From the NCBI GenBank assembly GCA_030609965.1, contig JAUWSQ010000024.1, positions 1 to 37,976 on the forward strand: a stretch of DNA of 37,976 nucleotides, in the 5' to 3' direction. Numbering within the stretch: the first letter of the stretch is position 1; each line of letters starts with the position of its first letter. This DNA is from Candidatus Fermentibacterota bacterium (GTDB taxonomy: Bacteria; Fermentibacterota; Fermentibacteria; Fermentibacterales; JCC-6). Shown here piece by piece: positions 7,719-17,700 of the stretch. The notes below the pieces were generated by a model that worked only from the letters and a program-made list of their open reading frames with translations, did no database searches and had not been told where the DNA came from. The translations under genes and the position numbers were made by a program.

Positions 7719-10451
7719 ATGGATGCATCCGGCAGTGGACATGAAGAGGAAATAATCCCTGAGGAAATCAAGGGAGAAAGGCTTCTTCAGGAAAGCAGCT
7801 ACGAGAAGGCGGCAGAATTTTTCTGCAAGGCCGCCGAGAACCATCCTGCAGAGCGGAGCAGGCTATACCGCAAGGCCGCTGTGTCCTACTGGAAATCCGG
7901 TGTTTTTCACAAAGCTGCCAGGATATTCAAGGCAGCTATTCGGAGCTGCCAGCAGGACGGGGACAGACCAGGAGAAGCAAAGAATACACTTGGTCTGGGA
8001 GCGAGCTACCACGGACTTAACAGGATGTCTGAATCATACAGAGTTATGCACGACGCCTTGAAAATCGCAGAGGAGTGCGGAGATCTGAAGATAATTGCCG
8101 ATGTAACGAACTGGCTCGGCATTATCTGCAAGGATCAGGGAGACTTTTCCCTTGCAGTAGATCATCACAAGAAGGCGATTGAACTAAGCAGGGAACTCGG
8201 AAATGAGTATGATGTAGCCAGTTCACGGGGCAGCCTGGGTTTGGCGTATTACCACATGGAAAACTATCCGGGGGCCATGGAGTGTTTCAGCGAAGCTCTG
8301 GATATTCATCGAGGCAGTGATGATTCATGGGGTCTTCCTGACACACTGAACAGTATAGGCATGACATTGAGAAGAATGGGCAGGCTGGAGGAAGCCCTGG
8401 AGTATTACATCGAAGCCCTCGAAGCAAGAAAGAAGGCAGGAGGGCTCGCCAGGACAGCCAACATCCTTAACAACATTGGAAACCTTTGTCTATCCATGGG
8501 GAAAACAGATAATGCAATTAAATACCACAAACAAGCTCTTGCAATCCGCGAAGATATTTCAAGTAGAAGCGGTATGGCATCATCTCATCTAAACCTTGGA
8601 GAAGCGTGGAAAAAAGAAGGAAAACTTCACAAATCAGCATCATGTCTTGAGAAAAGTTTGAACTACCAGCAGAACAACAAACCGGACGAAATGATGATGG
8701 ACACTATCCGGATGCTGGCAGAGGTCAGAAGTGCGCTGGGAGACAGCGAAAAAGCATATGATCTGAGCGTTCATGCTCTGGAAACATCGAGAAAACTCTA
8801 CCGCGATCTTCTGGACAAGAGGTTGATGGAATCAAGAGAAATACTTGAGACCGAGCACCGGGTCAGGGAGGCAAAACTTCTCAGAAGCAAGAACCGCAAG
8901 CTTGAGGATCTCTCAGATATGCTGTCATCTCAGAAGGAACAGCTTCAGCTTATCCTTGATTACGTTCCAGCGGTGATAGTATTCATCAATATTGAAGGAA
9001 CCATAATCAGGCTGAACAGGTACGCGGCCAGGCTTGTCGAAAAGGAACCTATGGAGCTTGTTGGCGCCATGGCGGATGAATTCTTTGGACCACTTGGAAG
9101 AACATTTAAGAGTTCCTCTGGCAATCATATAGGAACTTCGGAACCCCTGCTGAACAGCGAAGAGACAGTTTCCCTGAAGGATGGAGATCATGTCTACCTC
9201 TGTCACCGCGTTCCGTTCAAAGAAGTAGAGAGCACACTCGATGGAATGGTTGTGTTCGCAGTTGATATTACGGAAGAGAAGAGAGCGGAGCAGAGCAGAA
9301 AGGAACTTTCGGAATTTGCAGGTAAGGCAAAAAGGCTTGAAAGTCTGGGGTACCTTGCGGGTAGTATAGCCCACGATTTTAACAATCTGCTGGTGGGGAT
9401 AATGGGTAATGTTGAACTGGTGATCGGGCGAACAGGTGATGCCCAGTCCAGGAATAACCTGGAAAAAGCCTCCGAGGGTGCAAGACATGCCGCGTCACTT
9501 TGTAACCAGTTGATGGCTTTTTCCGGAGGTGGAGATATCATCTCTAAACGGCTTGATCTTTCTGCAGAGGTTGGGTTCATTCTCAAGTCCCTTACCTTTG
9601 ACCCTGAAGTGCATTTCAGGTTCAGCACCGTTCTTCCCGAAGGGCTGCCGCTGATCAGCATATCACCCTCTCAGTTGCGTCTTGCACTGAAGAACCTGCT
9701 GGCCGTTCTGGAAGAGAAGGTAAGTGAGGGGGAGATTGTTGACATCGAAACCGGCAGGATATTTGTTAATTCTGAGTACCTGAAGGAAATGGTACACAGT
9801 ACAGAGTTGTCGGAAGGCGATTACCTTTTCATGGAGGTGAGCGCTTTATCCGGAGGATTTTCTAGAGATGAAGTCACCCTGATGTTCGATCCTTTCTCCG
9901 GCGGAGAATTTCTGAAGACAGATCTTAGAATGCCGGCTATTCACGGTATCCTGAGGTCACATGGTGGATTCATGACCTGCAGACAGAAGGAAAACTCTGC
10001 ACGGATGATAAGGCTGCACTTTCCCTGCTCAAATGGGAGCTCATCCAAAGAGGAAAATACGAACCTGAAAACCCGGAAAACGCATACCGGAGATTACATT
10101 CTACTGGTCGATAACGAAGATTCCGTAAGAGAAACAGTGGAGTCAATGCTTAATACACTGGGCTTCAACGTACTTACCTGTTCGGGAGGTATCAGTGCCC
10201 TGAAGCTGCTGCAAGGAAGAGTTGATGATGTCGCCTGTGTTTTACTTGATATTACCATGCCTGAAATGGGTGGACATGAGGTATTAACCGCAATTGCAAA
10301 TCTCTACCCGAACCTTGGTGTAGTACTTTCAAGTGGATTCTCAGAAAAGATGATTGAAGCATACAGCAATAACCCATGTTTCAAAGGATTCCTGAAGAAA
10401 CCGTATACAATGGACGAATTGCGTAACATGCTGGATATAGTGCTATGCTGA
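7719..10451 (+). CDS. Soluble TPR-PAS hybrid histidine kinase/response regulator with degenerate ATPase domain
   Basis: The 910-residue protein has no membrane segment. Residues 17-355 hold about eight tetratricopeptide repeats, mostly with a 40-residue period. A coiled coil follows (about 355-405), then a PAS domain (about 409-520). The phosphoacceptor helix (about 540-565) has His552 in SIAHDFNNLL. A HATPase-like region covers about 570-775, and a receiver domain about 790-910 has Asp844 in LLDITMPEMGG and Lys894 in LKKPY. The receiver looks functional. The ATPase region is poor: the N-box reads LKNLLAVLEEK without the usual second Asn, and the G1 box DxGxG is replaced by SALSGG. It may therefore be unable to bind ATP and may act as a phosphorelay acceptor or scaffold. 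The ATG at 7719 follows GAAGGGAG. The next gene starts 3-18 bases after the stop and is probably co-transcribed. Confidence 0.85.
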   Translation: MDASGSGHEEEIIPEEIKGERLLQESSYEKAAEFFCKAAENHPAERSRLYRKAAVSYWKSGVFHKAARIFKAAIRSCQQDGDRPGEAKNTLGLGASYHGLNRMSESYRVMHDALKIAEECGDLKIIADVTNWLGIICKDQGDFSLAVDHHKKAIELSRELGNEYDVASSRGSLGLAYYHMENYPGAMECFSEALDIHRGSDDSWGLPDTLNSIGMTLRRMGRLEEALEYYIEALEARKKAGGLARTANILNNIGNLCLSMGKTDNAIKYHKQALAIREDISSRSGMASSHLNLGEAWKKEGKLHKSASCLEKSLNYQQNNKPDEMMMDTIRMLAEVRSALGDSEKAYDLSVHALETSRKLYRDLLDKRLMESREILETEHRVREAKLLRSKNRKLEDLSDMLSSQKEQLQLILDYVPAVIVFINIEGTIIRLNRYAARLVEKEPMELVGAMADEFFGPLGRTFKSSSGNHIGTSEPLLNSEETVSLKDGDHVYLCHRVPFKEVESTLDGMVVFAVDITEEKRAEQSRKELSEFAGKAKRLESLGYLAGSIAHDFNNLLVGIMGNVELVIGRTGDAQSRNNLEKASEGARHAASLCNQLMAFSGGGDIISKRLDLSAEVGFILKSLTFDPEVHFRFSTVLPEGLPLISISPSQLRLALKNLLAVLEEKVSEGEIVDIETGRIFVNSEYLKEMVHSTELSEGDYLFMEVSALSGGFSRDEVTLMFDPFSGGEFLKTDLRMPAIHGILRSHGGFMTCRQKENSARMIRLHFPCSNGSSSKEENTNLKTRKTHTGDYILLVDNEDSVRETVESMLNTLGFNVLTCSGGISALKLLQGRVDDVACVLLDITMPEMGGHEVLTAIANLYPNLGVVLSSGFSEKMIEAYSNNPCFKGFLKKPYTMDELRNMLDIVLC

Positions 10452-10469
10452 AAATTGCAGATTGAGTTG

Positions 10470-11189
10470 ATGTCTTTCAGAATACAAATTCTTTTCAACG
10501 ATACTGCGCGGCAGAACGACCTCATCACCGGAATCGGTTTCAGTGCCCTTATAGGAGATGATTTACTTTTTGATACCGGTAACAACGGCATAAGTCTACT
10601 TGCGAACATGGGAGTTCTTGGTATTGATCCCATGAAATTAAGCACAATCGTTATCTCTCACGATCACTGGGATCATACGGGAGGTATTGGTGATCTGTTA
10701 GCGAACAAACCTGGAATAACTGTTTATGGATGTCCTGGGTTTAGTGAAGAATTCAGAAGAGGAATCACTCTGACTGATGGTTTTTATGTAACCTGTTCTG
10801 AATACCGGCAGATCGCCCCGGGCATTCTTCTTACAGGAGAGTTGCCAGGTCACTACAAGGGTGCATACCTGGCTGAACAGGCTATGGTACTGGAAACGGA
10901 GAACGGGATTTCGATTATCACAGGCTGTGCCCATCCGGGTATTGTTAATATCGTTGATGGAGTGATTGATCACTTCTCTACGGAAAAACTCTACGCCATC
11001 ATTGGCGGTTTTCATCTGAAACACCATACTGAAGAAGAACTTGAAAAAGTACTCGATGATCTCGCAGGAAGAGACATTGCTCTATTTGCGCCGATGCATT
11101 GTACCGGCGAGATGGCAATCGGGGCTTTTGTAGACAGATTTGGTGAGAAAAGTCGAATCTTGAGATCGGGAGATATCCTGGATATTTGA
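10470..11189 (+). CDS. Metallo-beta-lactamase-fold hydrolase (dihydropterin/RFA-P synthase-like family)
   Basis: The product has 239 residues from the ATG at 10470; a TTG at 10455 would add five residues, and neither start has a clear ribosome-binding site. SHDHWDHTGG (from about residue 63) is the HxHxDH metal-binding motif in its HDHWDH form. Further metal ligands are probably in GCAHPG and GGFHL. The overall pattern, with FDTGNNG near the start and a GGFH motif late, matches the archaeal and bacterial family that includes dihydropterin-type ribofuranosyl-aminobenzene phosphate synthase and related MBL proteins. The actual substrate is unknown. It immediately follows the hybrid kinase gene, so it may be the output or a partner of that pathway. 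Confidence 0.8.
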   Translation: MSFRIQILFNDTARQNDLITGIGFSALIGDDLLFDTGNNGISLLANMGVLGIDPMKLSTIVISHDHWDHTGGIGDLLANKPGITVYGCPGFSEEFRRGITLTDGFYVTCSEYRQIAPGILLTGELPGHYKGAYLAEQAMVLETENGISIITGCAHPGIVNIVDGVIDHFSTEKLYAIIGGFHLKHHTEEELEKVLDDLAGRDIALFAPMHCTGEMAIGAFVDRFGEKSRILRSGDILDI

Positions 11190-11231
11190 CCCCGTACCTT
11201 AGTATAAACTGAACGTACTATTCTGCGGTGA

Positions 11232-11411
11232 ATGAATTCTTCGATCGGAGGAGAAGCTGCTGCCCATCTATCATAGAACTCCTGATCTCTTCACACTATC
11301 CTGTTCTTCGCAGTTCACTTGCCGAAAATAGAATATCAGGACGTGTATTTCCATGTCAAGCAAGTGGCTGAAGTCCTGATAGATTCAAAGAACCATATTA
11401 CTGTTCAATGA
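11232..11411 (+). pseudogene. Possible decayed short coding sequence (two in-frame stops)
   Basis: From an ATG at 11232 to a TGA at 11409-11411 one frame gives 59 codons interrupted by a TAG and a TGA near positions 11274 and 11283. The last 40 or so residues (for example IEYQDVYFHVKQVAEVLIDS) read like a real globular protein segment, but I do not recognise the family. It may be the remains of a small gene, or a coincidence inside an intergenic region that also holds long inverted repeats. Confidence is low. Confidence 0.22.
11316..11381. repeat. Two interleaved perfect inverted repeats (pseudoknot-like layout)
   Basis: TATCAGGAC (11334-11342) pairs perfectly with GTCCTGATA (11373-11381). 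CACTTGC (11316-11322) pairs perfectly with GCAAGTG (11360-11366). The arms interleave in the order needed for an H-type pseudoknot if transcribed. There is no U-run afterwards, so it is not a standard terminator. It could be a structured RNA element, a relic of a mobile element, or chance in the case of the shorter pair. Confidence 0.35.
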
Positions 11412-11413
11412 TT

Positions 11414-11441
11414 TTGACAGCAGATGATCGGATGCTATAAT
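11414..11441 (+). promoter_or_regulatory. Near-ideal sigma-70 promoter for the small membrane protein gene
   Basis: TTGACA (11414-11419) and TATAAT (11436-11441) match the consensus in all twelve positions with a 16-base spacer. The expected start site is near 11448, leaving a leader of about 20 bases that contains GGGAGG (11458-11463) before the ATG at 11469. This is the strongest promoter match I found in the window. Confidence 0.75.
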
Positions 11442-11468
11442 TTGCTATCAATTAACCGGGAGGAACAC

Positions 11469-11966
11469 ATGAGCGTAACGAAGCTGGACGGCAAGTTATT
11501 GTTGGAACAGGCGGAGAATAGCGGAAGAGTTTACCAGGTAAAGAGCGGCTGGAGGAAAATGCAGATCTTTGCGGGTCTGCTCTGCTGCCTGCTGGTTTTC
11601 ACCATCCCCCTGGGCATCTGGATCATCGTCCGTGCCCGCAGGGCCAGGATGGGGCTCACTGTTGAGGGGTTCGCTTTCACTTACCTGACCACAATCGCTT
11701 ACAGATGGAGCGATATAGAATCGTTCTCGCTCATAGGAATGAGTGGATCCATGTTCGGTGGCGGTCTGGTCGGCGTGGCCACTGCTGCTGCGGTCGAGAA
11801 GAAAACACAGGGACTGAAGGGTCCCCTCCGGTTTACACTGAAGGGGAAGAAACGCCCAATCATGATTCCCGCCCACACTATAGAGAACTCCATAGAGATG
11901 GCCAGGGAGATGGAGCGCCTGTCCGGATTATCCTTTCTGCCGTCGGAAGAGACCGGTGAGTTCTGA
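11469..11966 (+). CDS. Small membrane protein of unknown function, possibly PH-like domain
   Basis: The product has 165 residues from an ATG at 11469, chosen because GGGAGG is five bases upstream. An N-terminal soluble stretch (about 1-30) is followed by one strong hydrophobic segment (about 33-56), then basic residues (RARRAR) and a C-terminal domain. That domain has the pattern of bacterial PH-like membrane proteins (EGFAFTYLTTIAYRWSDIESF, later a short strand-rich region), with a Gly/Ala-rich insert (about 93-108) that may be a second membrane-associated stretch. I do not recognise a named family. It stands alone behind its own very strong promoter and converges with the DUF3795 gene, so it is probably expressed at a high basal level. 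Confidence 0.65.
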   Translation: MSVTKLDGKLLLEQAENSGRVYQVKSGWRKMQIFAGLLCCLLVFTIPLGIWIIVRARRARMGLTVEGFAFTYLTTIAYRWSDIESFSLIGMSGSMFGGGLVGVATAAAVEKKTQGLKGPLRFTLKGKKRPIMIPAHTIENSIEMAREMERLSGLSFLPSEETGEF

Positions 11967-11981
11967 TCTTTTACCGAGCAT

Positions 11982-12053
11982 CCGAGGCTTGAGGGCCCCT
12001 CGGCATCGCAGCATAACGCGCTATGACGGGAAATCCGTCGTTTTAAAGGACGG
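11982..12053. terminator. Hairpins between convergent genes (candidate bidirectional terminator)
   Basis: CCGAGG (11982-11987) pairs with CCTCGG (11998-12003). GACGG (12025-12029) pairs with CCGTC (12035-12039), followed by GTTTT. The same CCGTC can instead pair with GACGG at 12049-12053. The location between two converging genes fits transcription termination, but the stems are short and the T-run is only four bases. Confidence 0.4.
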
Positions 12054-12079
12054 CTTCTGCTAATTCGATCCGGCGGGAT

Positions 12080-12427
12080 TTATTTAGAAACCTTTATACC
12101 ATCAAGGACTTCTCTGCAGGGGGGAACGAACTCAAAGAACTTCTCAATTCTCGGGCAGGGGTACTCACCGCAGAGCCCGCAGTTGGCTATATGGTGCGTC
12201 TGCTGACTGCATGAGCGGATATCACACTCCGAGCAGTGGCTGATCTGTACACCTTCTGTAGCCTGACAACCTACGCAGTTGATTTCGGATGCTCCGATCT
12301 CAGCTCCGTGCATCTTTGACCACTCCTTTGCAGTCTTCTCCCGCAATGCCTGATCATCGGTTCTATAGGCGATGAATGCAGGGCACTCAGTGCAGATTAT
12401 GCCGCACGATCCAACTATCCTGTTCAT
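12080..12427 (-). CDS. DUF3795 cysteine-rich protein
   Basis: The 115-residue protein begins MNRIVGSCGIICTECPAF and carries repeated cysteine pairs (CVGC, HCSECDIRSC, NCGLCGEYPCP), the pattern of the DUF3795 family, which probably binds zinc or an iron-sulfur cluster. The function of the family is unknown. I use the ATG at 12427 because AAAGGGGA lies just upstream; a TTG at 12442 in the same frame has no such site. It starts about 30 bases after the amidase gene and is the last gene of the leftward block, though its function need not be related to the secreted proteins upstream. Confidence 0.82.
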   Translation of the reverse strand: MNRIVGSCGIICTECPAFIAYRTDDQALREKTAKEWSKMHGAEIGASEINCVGCQATEGVQISHCSECDIRSCSQQTHHIANCGLCGEYPCPRIEKFFEFVPPCREVLDGIKVSK

Positions 12428-12457
12428 GATTTCCCCTTTCAAAAACGAAGATGCAAG

Positions 12458-13774
12458 TTAACGTTCAAGGAGTACAATTCTTCTTGATAAAGAACCGGAT
12501 TCATGTCGGTGGGCCACTGCAAAATAGACTCCAGGATCACAGGCATCCGTGGTCCACAGAAAAACGTTTGAATTCGGATGCAATGATGAAACTTTATCTA
12601 TCAGTCTGCCGGAGATATCGTAGATCCCGATTTCGGGTACTCCGGAGAACCCGAAAAGCTCAATTCTGACCGAAGCCACGGTCGGGTTAGGATAAATTCT
12701 CATAGCCTGCGGAGGGGCAGGAGAAACATCGTCTTCTATGCCAACCGGTACATTCATGAACCTTACAGCATCTGCAACGATTACCAGTCCTGGAATGCAG
12801 CCCTCGCTGGAAATCTCAACCCAGCCGAAAGTTCCCTCATGGAAAGCGAAGGAGCCAAGTGAATACCACTCCTCACCACCCGTACTCTGATCCACCGTGA
12901 ATTCATTTTCTCCATTATGGTGGTGAACGGTGAATTTCGCATCAGTTGCTCTGTTGGAGCCTGCTACCCACCACAGTGATACATCGTAAGAGCCGGAAAC
13001 CGGGATATATGGATTCCATCTTGCAGTATGGACATTATCAGAAACGTTTATCCATACGTAATCAGGGCCGAATGGAATGCCATAGTAACCATGACCCCAT
13101 CTATTAGGACCTTCCGTTGCAAAAGAAGGGTAGGAATTGTCCACCACTCTGCTGAGGTAATCAGGTATAACCGGTGACAGCAGGTTCTGGCAAACTCCGG
13201 CACAGTAGGCCCATCCCTCGATTCCATCATGATCCTGCCAGCTGGTGAAAAATCTCCAGGATTCATCCCACAGCGTGATGTAGTCAAGAAACGAGGCTTC
13301 CCCGAGGATTGATGGCATTTCAGTGTATTTAATGACGTAGAAGCCGGCTGTCTTAACGCCGCGATCGGTGTAACCGAACGCTTCAACGATGTACGGGTGG
13401 GTTATGTCCCGAAAGGCAAAGGATTCGGGAGAACCGTCAGTATCGCAATACGTTTCTGTTCCCTGAACCGATCCGTTGAATGCGTTGTGATGAATGGATA
13501 TGAATCTGTCAAAACCACCCGCGTTGGCGTATTCTACTCTGTCAACAAGCGAAACGTATCGGTCAGTACCCCTTGTCATGGATACAGTTTCGCATTCAGG
13601 AAGCTGTTCAAGGTAGGATCTTACAAGGTATGCAACATCAAGATTCGCTTCCTTCTCGGTGCAGTAAATACCAACTGCGCCAGTATCCGAGCCTCCATGT
13701 CCGGGATCAAGGCAAACCGACCAGGCAAATATCATCCCTGCAATAAGCGGCAAAGGAAAAAGGAGACGCATCAT
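12458..13774 (-). CDS. Secreted N-acetylmuramoyl-L-alanine amidase with T9SS-like C-terminal sorting domain
   Basis: The protein has 438 residues. A signal peptide covers about 1-18. The Amidase_3 catalytic domain (about 19-205) has zinc ligands His26 (DPGHGG), Glu42 and His95 (ISIHHN) and the catalytic Glu159 (ILGEASFLD). This enzyme type cuts the amide between MurNAc and the stem peptide of peptidoglycan. A beta-sandwich domain (about 210-350; WNPYIPVSGSYDVSLWW) resembles the golvesin/xanthan-lyase-associated carbohydrate-binding domain. The last 80 residues (MRIYPNPT, YDISGRLIDK, GVYFAVAHR, RRIVLLER) form a T9SS type A-like sorting domain. The ATG overlaps the stop of the upstream propeller gene (ATGA), so the two are translated together. 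It may act on the cell's own wall or on that of prey or dead cells. Confidence 0.87.
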   Translation of the reverse strand: MMRLLFPLPLIAGMIFAWSVCLDPGHGGSDTGAVGIYCTEKEANLDVAYLVRSYLEQLPECETVSMTRGTDRYVSLVDRVEYANAGGFDRFISIHHNAFNGSVQGTETYCDTDGSPESFAFRDITHPYIVEAFGYTDRGVKTAGFYVIKYTEMPSILGEASFLDYITLWDESWRFFTSWQDHDGIEGWAYCAGVCQNLLSPVIPDYLSRVVDNSYPSFATEGPNRWGHGYYGIPFGPDYVWINVSDNVHTARWNPYIPVSGSYDVSLWWVAGSNRATDAKFTVHHHNGENEFTVDQSTGGEEWYSLGSFAFHEGTFGWVEISSEGCIPGLVIVADAVRFMNVPVGIEDDVSPAPPQAMRIYPNPTVASVRIELFGFSGVPEIGIYDISGRLIDKVSSLHPNSNVFLWTTDACDPGVYFAVAHRHESGSLSRRIVLLER

Positions 13775-14673
13775 CTGTCACGTATGGTAACGAGAGAGCC
13801 GGTAATGGCCTCAATCGCAAAAACAGTACCGTCCAGAGCTATCGGGTGAATCTCATGAATACCTGGGGAAAAAGTGATCTGACGGCTTATTCCGTCAAGG
13901 GAAACCCTCCAGATCTCACCGGCAGTGATCATATGCCCGTCATCGGAGGTTACAGTATAAAGGATCACTTCTTTCTCCTTCCACCAGAATGGCATAGAGC
14001 CTTCTCCAAGAGATGTGCATGCTCCGTCGTCAGGGGAAACTTTTACGATCTCACCCTCCAGTGTGGAAGCTACGATTTCGACGCTCCCCTCGCAGGCAAC
14101 GAACATAGGGTTGTAAAACCTGTATTCCGCAGCAAGAACCGAGGATTCCCCGCTTCCGAGATTCAGAAGGCAGATTCGATCATCGCGGTCGCAGAATGTG
14201 GCCAAGCCGCCTGAAAGATCAATGGAAATGGTATGGGATTCAAGCTCTATTCCGGTTGATATACCATTTCTGTAAAGGAATCCGTCAGCGGTAAACCATA
14301 GGTTTCCACTGCAGTCAAACACCGCCCTTCCGCCTTTTTCGAAAGGACCATAGAGTTCAAGGACAGAGTCAGGAGAGAAGAGAACAATGTAATCCAAACC
14401 GCTGCGATTTATGCACATTGCAGCAGAATCCTCATGGGAAGAGGGAGCCGAACTCCGTGTTGATTCATCCCAATGCCAGGGCATACTTCTGGCAGCGTTG
14501 CCCCTTTCAAGGTAAAGAGCGCTTACGAAGCCCCGGGGAACTGCTATTATACCGCTGTTAAAAGGTGCTATCAGGGTGAGGCCTGAGCCGTCGTACAGGA
14601 AATCCTGAAGCTCAGAATCCACCGAAGGAACAGATATGAGAACTATAACTGAAAGTGAGGCCAGGATACTCAT
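13771..14673 (-). CDS. Secreted TolB/WD40-like beta-propeller protein
   Basis: The protein has 300 residues with a signal peptide (MSILASLSVIVLISVPSVDS). The rest is rich in short strands of the kind seen in PD40/TolB propellers, for example GEIWRVSLDGISRQITFSPG near the C-terminus, the most typical repeat. No enzymatic motif is visible. The ATG at 14673 is supported by an AGGAGG about ten bases upstream and by the signal peptide; a TTG at 14721 in frame would put extra polar residues before it. It sits between the C25 peptidase (44 bases downstream of its stop) and the amidase (overlapping), so it probably belongs to the same exported set, perhaps as a binding or scaffold partner. Confidence 0.68.
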   Translation of the reverse strand: MSILASLSVIVLISVPSVDSELQDFLYDGSGLTLIAPFNSGIIAVPRGFVSALYLERGNAARSMPWHWDESTRSSAPSSHEDSAAMCINRSGLDYIVLFSPDSVLELYGPFEKGGRAVFDCSGNLWFTADGFLYRNGISTGIELESHTISIDLSGGLATFCDRDDRICLLNLGSGESSVLAAEYRFYNPMFVACEGSVEIVASTLEGEIVKVSPDDGACTSLGEGSMPFWWKEKEVILYTVTSDDGHMITAGEIWRVSLDGISRQITFSPGIHEIHPIALDGTVFAIEAITGSLVTIRDR

Positions 14674-14717
14674 AAAATCGATCCCTCCTTCAGAATACAA
14701 AGGATATGGTATTACTT

Positions 14718-17700
14718 TCAATGATCAAGAATGATTACTTTTCTAATTATATCCCCTGATTTCAAACCTTCAATGTAAATCATATACATTCCAGCAGGAA
14801 GCTTTCCAGTTTCGCTACCGGTGCCGGGGAGGATACTGGTTATCCCCGGATTGAGAGTTTCTGTCTCGAGTTCTGTTACCAGTCTGCCATCGATGGAATA
14901 GACTCTGAGCCGGAGGCCACCTGGAAGCGCTGAAGGGAGGTTGACGGTCAGTTCAATTGATCCAGCCGGGCTGGGAATTACAACCTCAGAAACACTTCCC
15001 GGAATCAGGACCCCCTCTACAGCGTAGACGTTGTTTATTTCGTCGATCTCATGGTATTCATTATAAGGATCCGCTATGACCGTAACACTTTCATTCGCAT
15101 CGCATATGTATCTCAGCGGGATTGTAACCTGGTGTAAGCCTTCCTCAAGTTCGATTGTCGCTGACCCAAGAAACCTCTCATCAGAGAATACGGCTATTTC
15201 GACGGTTCTGCAGGAGATTACCGGCGCAGCGGCTGAAGGAACTGCCTCGACTCTCGCGGATGGTTCATTTTCAACGGAAAGTTCAGCTGCAGCCCACTCC
15301 ATCGACACAGGAGCTGATTCCTCCGTTGATAGATGACTGATACCGGATACTCCAACCTCGGCGATCAGACAGAAAGCGTGTGTATTAATATTTCGAACAG
15401 CAGCGATGTATGGGTTGCCCGAGATAACGATGTCCAGACCACCTGCGGAATTATTGGAATTGTAGAATCCATTGCGGAAGGGATTATCCTGGTACATGTG
15501 CCAGCCGTCACTGTTATAGCTGCCCTCATCCCAGTCGAAAAGGATTGCAAAACCCGAGTAATCGATGTAAAGAATTTCAGGGGAACCGTCCATATCAAGA
15601 TCGCAGATAGCTGGCGCAGCACATGCGATATCACGCGTCCAGGCGGGAAAACCTTCAAGCATTGATGAACCGGATGGAGGATCAAATCCGGCGCAGAGCG
15701 AGGAGAAGCCCGAGAAGACAGACATTCCACCTGAATTCCATGAGTTTGTAATACCGGTGACAGACTGTGATTTAACATCAGATCCGCCCCCCGGGATAAT
15801 GGGATTGAAGGGGATAGGAGAACTCTGGAAAACTTCAGAACCATCACTCAGTTCCCAGCCCAGAACAATCCCTTCTTTGTAATACAATCCGCCATTCAAA
15901 GTGTAAATAACTTCAAGATCCGGGTCCCGGTCCAGATCTCCAATGGAGGGACCCGGCATGTTAGCGAAAGAATCTCCACCATTCATCCAGTCGGTTCTCC
16001 AGATAAAAGTCAGGTCTACCGGATTACTCTGAAGGCTATATGCAAATACACGTTTATACATACTGCTCAATACGTTGGTTTTAGCTGAACCAACTATATA
16101 ATAGGTGCCGTTTTCCTCTGCGGCTGCTAGGGTCCCAAACGCTTTTGCAATCTCTCCATCAGTATCCAGTTCAGGAAGCTGATGCAAAGACATTAGAACA
16201 TTACCATCACTTTCAAAATCGACGATTCTAAGTGCAGTACCAACACCTCCTGAGCCCCATGTTGTTACTATCAGCTCCTCGCAGCCGTCCTCATCAAAAT
16301 CAACGGCTACGGGAGCGCTGTAAAAGCTGCCTTCCAGAGCAACAGGGAAATCCGCGCTGTAATTGATCCAGTTGTCATACACAGAATCGTACCGCCATAC
16401 ATAAAGGTGTGGTAATTCTCCGTTGTGACCCCTTGTTCTCAGAGCTATTTCCATATAGTTGCTGCTGTCCGCCTGGAAAAGAACAGGAGTCCCGGCGATA
16501 ACAGGTGAGGCTACCTGTTCATTCACCCCGCTGGCGGCTATTTCGTTAACTGTCCAATCTGTGCCTGAATTGTCGTATAGTAGAACGGCTACCTGTTCCT
16601 GGTCTTCAACGTCTATTTTCTTCTGACATGTAACCACTATTTCCTGCATTCTGTCACCATCGATATCACCGACTGCACAGCCCAGAAATCTATCAAAATC
16701 GTAACCGGGAGGAGGATTAAGTGTCTGATAGCTGCCGTTCCTGTTAATTATGTAAACCACACCGAAAGAAGTTGCAGTGATAATCTCATTTGAACCATCC
16801 TGATCCATATCGGCAATTGCCGGACCTCCTCCGGGTGATCCTGCAAGCTGAATTGGCCAGCCGCTGATCGCCTGGCAGGTTGTGCTGATTGAAATTGTTC
16901 CCGACTCGCTTTCTCTTCCAATCGTGTCAATTGCCGAAACCTCAATCAGATATTGTCTTCCAGGGAGCAGGCCCTCTAATGTCACCTGCTCCACCGGAAC
17001 CGGAAGAGGATAGGCACGGTGCCGATGCGTGCCGTCGTTGTAATAGATATAGAACCCTGTTGCGCTGGTCGGTCCTTCATGTCCCCAAACCAGGCTGACT
17101 TTATCCTGGCCCGCATCAGAGATCTGCAATTCGACAGGTGGATCGAGCTGCTGCTCCTGGAGCTCAGCCACCAGCTCAAGATCTATATGCCGTACGATGA
17201 AATCACCACCGTCACTGCTCACAACAAGATCGAATGAACACCCCCGGAAAGCTTCTCTTAACCAGGGTGATTGTTCATTACGAGGAACAACGGACAGATT
17301 GATCTGTCCCCTCAATGCCGCGACACTGTTGGATTCAATGTCCGGGTAAGCAAGTGTGTTGACCAGGAAGGGCTCATATGGAAAAACATTTTCCACAGTG
17401 ATTGCAAGATTGTTTCCATCCCCAAGGCCGCAGTTGGCCAGAAACATATCGCTGAGTACTATTTCCGCAGTAACACCACTGGAGTTTGTAGCCGTGGGAT
17501 CCAGTACTGTAAGCACGTAACCCTCAGAGTAGATAGTAAGAAACAGGGATGACTCCCACTGACAGATATTGCCGTCATCGTCAGAGTAAGAGAACGTCAG
17601 ATTGAACTCAACAGTTGAATAACTCTCTACATCCGTTTTGATTGATACTGTCATTGGATCCGTCGAACTCTCAGTCTGATCCTGACCGATATCGGGAAAA

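Noticed and set aside
7513..7728. A minus-strand frame across the larE end and the following gap
   Set aside because: It is mostly antisense to larE, and no ribosome-binding site or family match was seen.
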